NCBI GenBank assembly: GCA_024500155.1
Contig: CM044875.1
Location: forward strand, 19,925,203 to 19,989,202
Length of the DNA stretch: 64,000 nucleotides
From: Chenopodium formosanum
Lineage: Eukaryota > Streptophyta > Magnoliopsida > Caryophyllales > Amaranthaceae
Direction: 5' to 3'
Shown: positions 21,958 to 31,772 of the stretch, one piece after another
Layout of the letters: each line of letters starts with the position of its first letter
Numbering within the stretch: position 1 is the first letter of the stretch
Program-made: the position numbers and the translations under genes
Notes under the pieces: generated by a model
Seen by the model: the letters and a program-made list of their open reading frames with translations, nothing else
The model's database searches: none
What the model was told of the DNA's origin: nothing

Positions 21958-23405
21958 TGTAGACACCCAAATGTGTCTCCCCAAAACCAAACCCGGTGAT
22001 GAATACCTTTCATGTCATTTGATTATCGAACAAAGCGAAAGTGTGGAAAGTCTAGTGATGCGGATGTTTTTATTAAAATATCTCTTCTTTCTGTTTTAGA
22101 AAATATTTCTTTTCTTACTCTATTGATGAAAATGTGCAGTCCAGTTTAGTTTGGTACATTATATGGGTCCAATAATAGTGTAGTTGGATGGGGCTTGAAA
22201 AGACCTTTCCAACGATATATTATAAGCCCAATTCCGATGAATAATGAGGAAGTTATGGCCAAAATACTAAACTGGGCTCAATCGGATTTTACCTACGGCC
22301 CGATGATCATGTGGAGGGTCCAAAGGTTTAATCCTATTCCTAAACTAGTTAGGATTAATTAGAAGCTTCCATAAGTTTCTAAAATCTTAATTATCCTTTT
22401 TGAAAAGATAAAATCAAGGAATTTGAAATTGAATAAAAACTTTCCTTTTTTAAAACTTTCCTTTTTTAAGTCCTAATTCTATTCAAATTTAAAGATGTTC
22501 AAAGACGGTCAGATATTACTTTCGTGCCTCATAATTTTTATCCAAATCTTATATTTTTGGATAGATCTTGAAATTATCTTTCCAATGATATATTATAATA
22601 TTAATTCCGAGCTATAACGAAAAAGATATGAAAGGAATACAAAACTCTATCCAAAACTGACACCCTTTCACTATTTCGGCCATATATTTTTATCTACAAA
22701 ATATTTTAATCTGATTTTAATTGGGTTGGAAAGTAGACTTCAAGAGCTTTCCAACGACATATTATATGACTTATTTGGAATTTTAGATCAAAAGTTATGA
22801 TAAAAACAAAATTCGCAAAAACTGCTGACCGACGAGTTTTATTTCGATTCGAATTCGGATTCTTTTCTTATTCTTCGACTCTCTTTTTTCCTATAAATAG
22901 AGGTCATATCTCCCCTTTTTTCAATCATCTACAACAATCATCTTTCTCTCTCTAAAGCTAGAAGCTTTCCTTCTCTCTATTCTTTTTCTAAACCTTCCCT
23001 CTTACACAATTCCTCATACATTAGCACTAGACACACCTAGTCATGTTCGAAGTTGCCTTCGCCCTAGACGTGAAAGGTTTGATATTTCTGAAGGGTTTGG
23101 TCCCAAATCTCAATTTCAATTATTTAATTTGATTGTTTTGATTTATATTTTCCTTGAATTTACTAACGCGTGTATTTTGTTATTAGAAAGAGGTACGAGG
23201 CATCAAAGTATGTAATCTTATTGCTCTATTCTTGTGGAAAGCATGTTTAAATTTGTTTAATTCCTAGTATCATGTTAGGATGTCTTTATTGCTTTCTAGT
23301 ATCATGTTTAGGGTGCTTCCTATGCTTTCTAATATCATATCAATATCATGTTAGTATCATGTTAGGGCTAAAACTTTGATTTTTATTGTTTAGTGACATG
23401 CTAGG
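21958..23405 (+). mobile_element. 5' LTR of element P, cut by element M
   Basis: It aligns over its full 1448 bp with the first part of the 3' LTR at 54105. It stops after 'gtgacatgctagg' where the 3' LTR continues 'gtgacatgccagggtttg'. The next base starts the exact end of M's LTR. CTAGG (23401-23405) is therefore the expected target duplication of M; its partner has been deleted. A TATA box is present near 22890. Confidence 0.85.
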
Positions 23406-25258
23406 TGTAGGGAATATTTCAAGCATTAACCCCAAGCTTGAACCCCACTGTGATCATACACTTAAGCATGGTGGCGTCGAAAGGGAAGGAAGATAGAGCA
23501 AAAGGGTCGCCAACAAGTTTTAGGAACTTGTAAACCGTTCACAAGGTGAAGATTACACCCCTTAACGATCCAGGAGATCGTCAACTCCAAAAGGTCTTGA
23601 ACCAAATAGGGTTCGGGGATGAAGGAACAAATCTAACCTAAAAGAGATTGAACCTGCCCTAATAATAAGCCTCTACTTTATTCTACTCGTATTCATGTGC
23701 GCTTTCTGATTAACATGCAAACAATAGGTTAACCCTAAACCTGTTTAATCTATGTTGGTTGAATTTAATGCACAAACAAAACTATTTTTGGCGATCACTT
23801 GAATTATAACCATATTAACCCTAAACAAGATTATTAATTATCTTATTAAGCGTGATTACAAGTACAAATTCCCTTTAAACATGCATAAAAGGCGTGATCA
23901 AGCAATAACAATAAGTAAGCATCAAGCAACATGATAACAATCATCATAATTATTATAATCATGTTAATAATAAAGCTTAAATAGCAAGATCCGAGGCGTG
24001 ATACTAACAAGATTGATAACAAACCCTAGCATGTCACTAAGCATTAAAGATCAAAGCTTTAGCCCTAACATGATACTAGCATGATATTGATATGATATTA
24101 GAAAGCATAGGAAGCACCCTAAACATGATACTAGAAAGCAATAATAACATCCTAACATGATACTAGGAATTAAACAAATTTAAACATGCTTTCTACAAGA
24201 ATAGAGCAACAAGATTACATACTTTGATGCCTCGTGCCTCTTTCTAATAACAAAATACAAGCGTTAGTAACATCAACGAAAATATAAAATCAAACAATTA
24301 AATTAAATAATTGAAATAGAGATTAGGGACCAAATCCTCAGAAATTATAACCTTTCACGTCTAGGGCGAAGGCAACTTCGAACTTGGCTAGGTGCTTCTA
24401 AATCTCGTGAATGCGGAATTTTGTTTAAAAGCTAGAGAGATGAGAGCTTAGAGAGAATATTGATTGATGATGAGAATTGAATGATTGTCGATTATGAATT
24501 GTAGATTGTAGATGATTAAAAACGGATGTTCAGGACCCTATTTATGAGAAAAAAGTCCGGAAATAGGTAGAATTTGATAAGGAATAAAACTCCACTCTAT
24601 CGCTGTAAAACCAACCTTGTCGCCTGGCGACAGGGTCTGTCGCGTGGCGACAGGCCTGTTGTTGGCGACAGCCTGGATTCCTGCGCGCTTTCAAACACGG
24701 AGTCCACTTATGATCAAAATTGATTTGTAAAGTCCGTATGAAGACTCAAATCGTATTTTCATAAAATAATATTTTATTCCGAATAAAACTTATCAAAATA
24801 TAATTATTAATTCTAATTTTATTAGGATTTAAGAGAACCATCTAGAGAATTCTAGAAGACTATAATTAATTCTAATAATTCTAGGAATAATAATTAACAT
24901 TGGGCCCTCCCCTAGATCATTGGGCCGCATGTAAAAATCAAATCGGGCCCAGTTTAGTATTTTTGCCATAACTTCCTCATTATTCATCGGAATTGGGCTT
25001 ATAATACATCGTTGGAAAGCTCTTTGCAAGCCCCATCCAACTACACAATTATTGGACCCTTTTCGTGGACCAAACTAAACTGGATAGGCTGTTTTCATAA
25101 AATAGAGTTGTTTTTCGAAAACAGAAAGAAAGAATTTTTTAATAAAAACCAACCGCAACACCTGACCTTTCACACTCTCACCTCGTTCGATTATCATTCG
25201 ACGCAAAAGGTATTCATCACTGGGTTTTGTTTTGGGGAGACACATTTGGGTGTCTATA
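23406..25258 (-). mobile_element. 3' LTR of Ogre element M (minus orientation)
   Basis: On the minus strand the LTR runs from TATAGACACC (25258) to CCCTACA (23406). The first dinucleotide has changed from TG to TA. It is 1853 bp and carries the TGTCGC/GCGACA block (24618-24670) followed by a 'ttataaat'-type TATA box near 24540. It follows a polypurine tract and the 3' region of element M. Confidence 0.85.
24618..24670. promoter_or_regulatory. Phased TGTCGC/GCGACA palindromes in M's LTR
   Basis: Two intact 15-bp palindromes (24618-24632 and 24638-24652) are again 20 bp apart, and a worn third copy ends GCGACA at 24670. The position relative to the LTR TATA box is as in the LTR at 993. Confidence 0.7.
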
Positions 25259-25273
25259 GAATCCCCCACTTTG
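25259..25273 (-). promoter_or_regulatory. Polypurine tract of element M
   Basis: On the minus strand CAAAGTGGGGGATTC directly precedes the LTR, matching AAAGTGGGGGCTTC at 54091-54104 and 980-992. It is the primer for plus-strand DNA synthesis in LTR elements. Confidence 0.7.
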
Positions 25274-25524
25274 ACTCAGTTTGGAGAAACGCAAGTTTCG
25301 AAAACGATAGTCAAAGTAGCGATAGGGACGGAGAATGATTCAGAACGTTCTGCGATCCTAAATCACTCTTGTAACGCCGATACCTGCAAACTAGTGTTAT
25401 TTAAATAGGTAAAAGAGTTAAGAAACGCGTATCTTGCACCGCCAAGCATACGTCTCTGGAGGTAACTGATTTGTTGCTGCATTTGTTGAAGACCGCTCTG
25501 CTTGTAGCTGCCTCCTATTTCATC

Positions 25525-25800
25525 GAAGATGACTCTGCTTGTAGTCATTCTCCGCCGCTTGTGACCATCTTCCACATCCTAGGGAACACGATCAAAGATA
25601 ACTCTACTTGCAGCCATCTTCACTTGTTTGTGACAACCCTCCACAAGCTAGGGAATGCTGTCGAAGATAACTCTGCTTGTAGCCATATTCAGTTGTTTGT
25701 GACAACCCTCCACAAGCTAGGGAACGCTATCGAAGATAACTCCGCCTGAAGTCATCCTCATTTGTTGCGACAATACTCCGAAGAATATCACCGAAGACCA
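25525..25800 (-). repeat. 69-bp tandem repeat in the 3' region of M
   Basis: Unit starts at 25525, 25594, 25663 and 25732, each exactly 69 bp apart, beginning 'GAAGATAACTCTGCTTG'. The period is 23 codons, so the plus-strand frame at 25471-25749 stays open and reads a 23-residue repeat. I regard this as a by-product of the period rather than a gene. Weaker ~70-bp repeats sit at the same place in the elements at 627-780 and 53640-53830. Confidence 0.8.
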
Positions 25801-26168
25801 ATGCCTGTTGATCCTTTAAAGTTCGCTTGAACTTTGCTTTCGCTATGCCAGTACGTCGGCGCTTTTGCTGCTTGTGAACCATTATGTCGGTGCCTTTGCT
25901 GTTTATGAACCATTATGTCGGTGCCTTCGTAGTGAGCCAATGCTTAGGCGTTTTAAGCTAAGTGAGACAATCTTTTTACCAGGTCGATCACTTGATTTAA
26001 TCGTAATCGAGCCGATCATTTAAATCATGTCAAGTTGCTTAGAGGGGCTAACTGGCGTACCAAGGAACCCAAAATTGCTACACGAGGTTCACATAACCAT
26101 ATTATGGAGCCCTGTACTCTAGCGCCACTCCAGCGCTACCCGGAACTTCTTGTCGCCGCTTTTTCTGC

Positions 26169-26243
26169 TTGTCGCCAGGCGACAAATTTTGTCGCCACAC
26201 GAAAAACTTGTCGTTTGGCGACAGGGTCGGGTTTTTTAAATAC
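26169..26243 (+). promoter_or_regulatory. Palindrome block plus TATA-like box ahead of the antisense PMD gene
   Basis: TTGTCGCC-A-GGCGACAA (26169-26185) is a perfect 8-bp-arm palindrome. A TGTCGCC (26190-26196)/GGCGACA (26217-26223) pair follows. A TATA-like TTTTTTAAATAC stands at 26232-26243, then CT-rich leader-like sequence. The block-then-TATA order is the same as in the LTRs. The antisense gene begins about 620 bases downstream. Confidence 0.55.
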
Positions 26244-26862
26244 CCTCCCTTTCTTCTTCATTTTCCGCTGCTGTTGTTCTGTTTTTCACATTCGCTCAAA
26301 AACTTCGATTTTCTCATTCTCGCTCAATTCTCAACCGAATTCGCTCAAACTTGTTGCAAATCAAAGCTTATTTCATCTATTTTCCCGATCCATGTAAGTT
26401 TTATTCAAACTCATCTCGGTTTTTTTGCTGAATTATGCGTTCTTTGTTCGCGAATTTTCCGAAAATTCGAATATGTTCTTGCTTAATTTGCTTCGTTTGC
26501 TGAATTTTATGCTTTGAACTTGCTTGATTATGCTTATGCATTGCCTTGGGAATGTTTTGAGACTTGTTTGACTCAATTTGGCGAAGAAATGAGTGATTCA
26601 CCATTGTTGAACCTCTTGAGGTCTTGAAGAACAATGTGATCCGTTCTTTGTGTTTTTACTAGTTCTTCTTGTACAATTTGTCACAATATTCGTCATAGTA
26701 TTGCAAGAAATTGTTTGGTTGCTTGAAAATGCTGATTATGCTCATATTGAATTTGTGCTCTGTTTTAGTACTACGTACTCCATTTTTTACGAACATAGTA
26801 TCATGCGGCTAGGCGAACCTTAGATACTATAGAACCTTAATCTTTATTATTTGCATAATATA

Positions 26863-29198
26863 GCATGGTTAGGCAACGCGGCTCTGGTTCTCAATCGAGG
26901 GACACGCGCTAAGAGGACGAACCTGTAGGCGAGGGTGAGGACCCCTCTACTAGGCTTGGACCTCTTCCGGAGTGGGATGAGCACACTCTTTTCTTTTCTC
27001 CTGAGCACCACATTTTTTAGCAAGTGCGACGCGGGCTCATTAGTGGGAGGACTCGTAATCATGGTTTTGGCAACAACGTCATCGATACGCTATACAAAGC
27101 GTATTTCAGCAGAGACGAGGCGTTGCGACAGCAGTGGGAGTCCTGTGAGTTGACTCCCCTCTTTCGGGCTACTCAGGCCATGTACTCCTATGATGGGGGT
27201 AACCTCATCGTCCGAGCTTTGGTGGAGTTCTTTTAGGATACCACTAACACCTTTCACTTTCCCTGGGGTGAGATGACGGTCACTCCTGCCGAATTTAGTC
27301 TCATCACAGGTTGGAGTTTCGTTCTTCTCCACTGCCATTTGACAGTGATATTACTATCTACTCACCGATGGTTTCGGAGTTATTGGGTCCGATTGCTGTT
27401 CGGGCCCATACCGAGGCTCAGCCGGGAAAGCTTAGTTCCCGGTGCATCTGCCGTTCCACCTTGGTAGTGGCTTTTGAGGATGATGCGACCACTCGCGAGC
27501 AGCGGGTGTGCATCTTTGTTCTTATTTTGCTGTCAGGGACGTTTTCTCCTAACAAGGGTAGTCGAGTGCTCCTCTACTACCTGAGAGTTATCCGCGACCT
27601 TTCTCTGGTCGGGACGTATGACTGGGCCAGCTTGGCCTATGCTGACTTTCTGCTTGGCCTACGACGTTCCTATCGTCACAGGGCCTTGTTTGGAGAGGTC
27701 GCACTTTCCAGTTTCTGGAGGGTCGTAGAGGTATATTTCTATCCTTTTGAAATTAGCTCTAGACTCGTGCAAGCATTTGCTGACTTTTCCTCTTATCTAT
27801 GTAGATTTGGTTCTATGAGTACTTCCCCTCGCTTGCGCTGGTGAGACCTTCACCTCGCGAGCTTCCCATTGGCGCTGGTTGGGGAGGTCGTACTGGTCAG
27901 GTCGAGACTGCACGTATTCGAGATCTGATCCTCTCGGTAAGTTCTCGTGAACACTTGTTTTTTGATATTACTCTTTTGAGTGCATTTATCTTACATAGCT
28001 GTTTTGTAGGAGCCTGACGTGGTATACCGACCATGGGCTGATTTAGCTATACCTGCGTTGGCCGCGGGGTATACTACCGAGCGTCGTTATTTTTAGGGGA
28101 CGTACGATGCTACAGTGTATCTTAGCGAGAGAGTAGCTATTCAGCACTCCTCGGATGTTTTCGTCGTCCCCGCTTGCCCGCCTCAACATATGTTTCATGA
28201 GGCGTTGATGCGTGACTCTGCGAGTCGGTCGTCTCCTGGCACTCCCTGGCGGTCTCATGTCCATTTGGAGCAGAGTTACGAGGATGACTTGCTGCCTTTA
28301 CTAGCGTCGGCCCCTGTTTTGTCTGAGGAGGCAACGGTATGCTTAGTTTTTATTTTTCTTTAGGTAGCCCCCAAGTGAATTCTAATCATTTGAATTTTAT
28401 CAGGCTGGGCCTAGGGAGTTCGTCCCTCCGAGGATGTCTATCTATTACCAGGGTGTGTTCGGACCGATCGAGGAGATGATTCCTCCAGCCCCCGAGGATC
28501 AGCGTTTTGTGGAGCGTTCTATTCCTCGTCACCAGACTCGGGTGAGCTTATTTATTTTCTTATTTTTTCTGTATTATCACTGACTTTATTCCTTTGACAG
28601 TTTTCTCACGAGGTGGTGACAGCTATGGCGAGGTGTATAGACGTATTTCGCAGCCAGCTCGTGAGGTTACGGAACCGAGCTACCTGTCGGGGGAACGACG
28701 TTGAGGAGGTATCTCTCTTGTCTTTCTTTTGTATCACCTTTCATTATATTCTTTACTTGGTATCTGACTTGATTTACCTTTGCAGGGACAGCCTATTCCT
28801 TCACCCGTACTCGGTCGAGACCCGAGGCTAGGAGAGAGCCGAGTAGATCTGGCTCAAGGCGTCGCCGCACTTCTGACAGCGGTCGAGGTGGCCGGTCTGA
28901 GGCTGCTCCAACCGAGGGCTCAACTTCTTCACCTGAGGATGTCTTTGCTGGGCCGACGGGCCAAGGAGGCGTGACATCAGCTCCTTCGATGGGTGGTGGG
29001 ACGTACAAGGTTGGCTCGTCGTCGCAGCAGTCCTTGCAGCCTCAGCCGTTGTCAATTGGTGAGCCTGAGTGGACTGGCCCTGAGTTGAGGTTTCCGTCGA
29101 CTGGTGGATCAGGGGATGGTGAGGGGCATACTCCCCGGACTACAGCGTTCTTTGATATGATGGGTGTACCTCATCATCTACGGCCTCCGGCGCCATAG
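26863..29198 (+). pseudogene. Antisense plant-mobile-domain (PMD, MAIN-like) gene in Ogre M, six exons
   Basis: The plus strand, antisense to M's pol, reads as a spliced gene. Exons are about 26863-27730, 27805-27936, 28010-28336, 28404-28541, 28601-28708 and 28786-29198, with GT/AG borders; exons 2 to 5 are multiples of three. The product has the PMD pattern (PF10536, as in Arabidopsis MAIN proteins): 'FHFPWGEMTVTPAEFSLITG', then 'RVLLYYLRVIRDL' and 'IWFYEYFP'. A Ser/Gly/Pro-rich tail follows. Stops at about 26908, 27010, 27234 and 28096 and a frame change near 27310 make this copy dead. The frame of the last exon is uncertain. PMDs occur both in host MAIN genes and inside transposons; here it belongs to the element, because a fragment lies in the sister at 1-150. 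Confidence 0.75.
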
Positions 29199-29612
29199 TT
29201 TGTACCTATGCTTATTTTATTGACTTCATAAGACTTTATCTTTTGTATTATATGAAACCTTTATTGTATATACAAACTTATTATATTAAGCCTGTTTTAT
29301 CTTTGCATTTTATTTTTCATGTGCATGTGAGTGTGTGCAATTGTGACTTAATTTTTGCGCAAAAATTTCCGTCATTTTTATTATCAATGGAGGGTATCCG
29401 AATTTCTCCCCCAAAAGAAAAAATGAAAAATAAAATGATTTCGACTAAAATAAGCTAAGCTCAATTTAATCAAAAGAAAAAAGAAGCAATATGGATTGAA
29501 TTTGTATATGGAGGTATTGAATAACGGGGTGTAACGTGCGAAATCAAAGTCGAATCGAAGTCAGAAAAAACGCGGTTTTGCATAACGTGTGATTGTCCTG
29601 GCTTAGACACGT
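29199..29612. other. Spacer between the two antisense genes of M
   Basis: No gene is seen. About 29360-29420 reversed resembles 52900-53000 of element P ('gggagaaa.tcgg.taccctcca'), showing that P kept this spacer although it lost the genes on both sides. Confidence 0.5.
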
Positions 29613-29667
29613 TGTCGCCAAACGACAAGTTTGTCGCCACACGCGACAAACTTGTCGTTTGGCGACA
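29613..29667. promoter_or_regulatory. Perfect 25-bp inverted repeat with a 5-nt loop upstream of the second antisense gene
   Basis: Left arm 29613-29637, loop CACAC (29638-29642), right arm 29643-29667; all 25 pairs match. Each arm starts or ends with TGTCGCC/GGCGACA, the unit of the LTR palindrome arrays. A TATA-like TGTATAAATTAG lies about 50 bp downstream (29715-29725), then an ATG at 29782. It is either a promoter module shared with the LTR or a boundary element. Confidence 0.8.
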
Positions 29668-29781
29668 GACTTATTTTCCAAATCCTTTTAGAATTCGAAA
29701 TCTGCCAAAAATTGTGTATAAATTAGCCCCCAAATCTGACGATTTCTGTATAATTCGAACATATTAACTCAAAAATTAATT

Positions 29782-31295
29782 ATGGCTTTAATTAAGAAGA
29801 GTTTTTGTGATTTCACTCGTGAGTGGTGTCGTTCTTTAACTGCTAAGGAGAGAAAAGAACTTGACTTTTTCCATATGGGGGTATTTATGGCATAAAGGGG
29901 GTAGATCTCGATATAGACTTTATTCATACCGTCTTAGAATATTGGGATTCTAATACTCATTGCTTTAGATTAGGCTATGATGAGATTTGCCCTTTACCAG
30001 AAGAGTTTGGTGCCATTCTAAGCTTTCCTCCATTAAATCTTGTGGTAATGCCTACGGTGAGTGAGTATTATTACAAAAATTATGAGCGTTTCCTTAACCT
30101 TAGGGGTAAAGATATTAAAAACATCGTGCATGGTAATAATGTTGATTTAAAAGAATTTGCACGTTTTTATTTTGATAGACCACGCTCTAAATCTTTTCAT
30201 GTCTATAGGAGAAGAGCTTTCCTCTTTTGCATGCTTAGCCAATATTTTCTTACTAATGGTAAAAGTAATGATGTCAAGCAATTATAATATCTGTGCTAGA
30301 ACAAATCGAATTTGGGAGAAATCCAATGTCATTAATCGTTGGAGAGACTATGCTTAGTCTTGATGAATTGAAAAAGAATCCAGAAGCACCCTTTCGAGGC
30401 TCTCCAATTTTATTACAGGTAGAAAAATAATATTCTTAATTACAGAAATTAAAAACATATTTTTGTGTAGCAATACTGATTATGTGCATTGATTTTTACA
30501 GATGTGGCTCGCTCATGGAGAGACTAGAATTGATTAGTCCTCCTGATAATATTGACAAATATACCCCCAATTGCTTTGTTCGGCGAAAGAAGCATTTCTC
30601 CTTGAAGATGGGTCGCCGAGAGTGGGACAAAGTTTTTGCCTGTTGTGACTTCTCCATTAAATGGGTCATTCCCTAGTGGAAGCTTCAAAAGATGATTGGT
30701 TGTAATGCCCAACCCTTTTGCCATCTTCCTAGTTTGTCAAAATTGACCTTTTATTATCCCTGCAGAGTAAAGAGGCAATATGGGATTGCGCAAACCATTC
30801 CTACGGGAGATCTTCATCGCCCTTATGAATTCCCGGTTTCACAAGAAGTTGAACGATTTGACGGGTATTGGTGTGCTAGGCCTTTATGGAAAGTGATTAC
30901 CCAAAAGGCTCCACCTTCTTTGTCCAATGATGTGAAGCAATGGTTGAATAGTAGATCTCAAAAGGATTGAACCAAAATAGAGAAGACCAATGTGAAGACT
31001 CGCCTTGGTGACAAGAAAATTCCTGTGAAGGAACGCCTAGGTGAAAGAGTTGAGTTTAAGACTCCTGTGACGCCTAAAAAGAAGAGTGCTAAAAAAGACA
31101 AAGGGAAAAGAAAGGTGGACTCCACAGAAAAGAAGGTTTTGGTAGAGAAGAAGCATGGAGTTTAGCCCTGGGAGAGACTATCCATACTAAAATCGAATAT
31201 AGAGCCTCTAGTGGATGTCTCTTAGCAAAAGTGATTGATGAAGAAGAAGCTTTTGACAAAAATTGGAAAAGAATGAAGAAAGAAAAGAAAGATTA
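29782..31295 (+). pseudogene. Second antisense gene of M, DUF7745-like plant transposon-associated protein
   Basis: The coding sequence starts with ATG at 29782 in the context 'taattATGGCT'. It runs through a frame change near 29885 to 'HTVLEYWD..THCFRLGYDEICPLPEEFGAIL', the hallmark start of the DUF7745-type family. 'VYRRRAFLFCMLSQYFL' and an 'FRGSPILLQ' block follow. An intron lies around 30420-30501, then a 'MIGCNAQPF..PSLSK' block (30692-30970) and a Lys-rich tail. At least five stops or frame changes break it. The function of the family is not known; it is found in plant genomes, often near transposons. Its position antisense to pol, between the PMD gene and pol, suggests a cargo gene of the element. 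Confidence 0.55.
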
Positions 31296-31571
31296 GAGTA
31301 TTGCTTTTCCTTCGATTTATTAGACAATTTAAGTTAATTTTAATTTTTTAAGCTTTATTTAAATTCCATCAATAATGTAATTCTTTATTTATTAATGCAA
31401 TTTAAGCTTTTTAATTAAATTAACTTTACATTTGTTCATTTAAAGCAATGAAAACAGCTTAAAATATTTTTTCCGAAAAAGTTTCTTCAAGTACGGAAGT
31501 CGAAAAAAATTTCCAGAATGCACCAAAGTTGTCCAGATATTCGCAGAAAATTGGCGCTGCTCATATGAGTC

Positions 31572-31624
31572 TGTCGCCATACTTTTCGCTCTGTCGCCTG
31601 GCGACACACTTGTCGTTTGGCGAT
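31572..31624. promoter_or_regulatory. Third internal TGTCGC/GCGACA palindrome block
   Basis: The block reads TGTCGCC...TGTCGCC-TGGCGACA...TTGTCGTTTGGCGATA and clearly matches the blocks at 26169 and 29613. It lies between the 3' ends of the convergent DUF7745-like gene and pol, so it does not obviously act as a promoter here. Confidence 0.65.
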
Positions 31625-31689
31625 AATTTTTTTTTTTTATAATGCTTTTATCGATGCTGGGACATGAAATGCTTGTTAATTAAAGTGGT

Positions 31690-31772
31690 CGCACCCTTTA
31701 AAGGGTTGCCTACGTATCCTTTCTTAAGGAATCAGGCCAAACGTAGCTCTCTTGAGTGTCCTGCTCAAGTAA
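31690..31772 (-). other. Conserved block downstream of pol ('ggatacgtaggcaacc')
   Basis: The minus strand 'gctacgtttggcctgattc..ggatacgtaggcaacc' recurs in element P at 40690-40760. It follows the pol stop in M and is downstream of gag in P. Similar strings are common in the 3' regions of plant gypsy elements; the role is unknown. Confidence 0.55.

Noticed and set aside
25471..25749. Plus-strand 92-codon frame with 23-residue repeats as a gene
   Set aside because: The frame is open because the tandem repeat period is a multiple of three; no start context or homolog supports it, and sister copies are not open.
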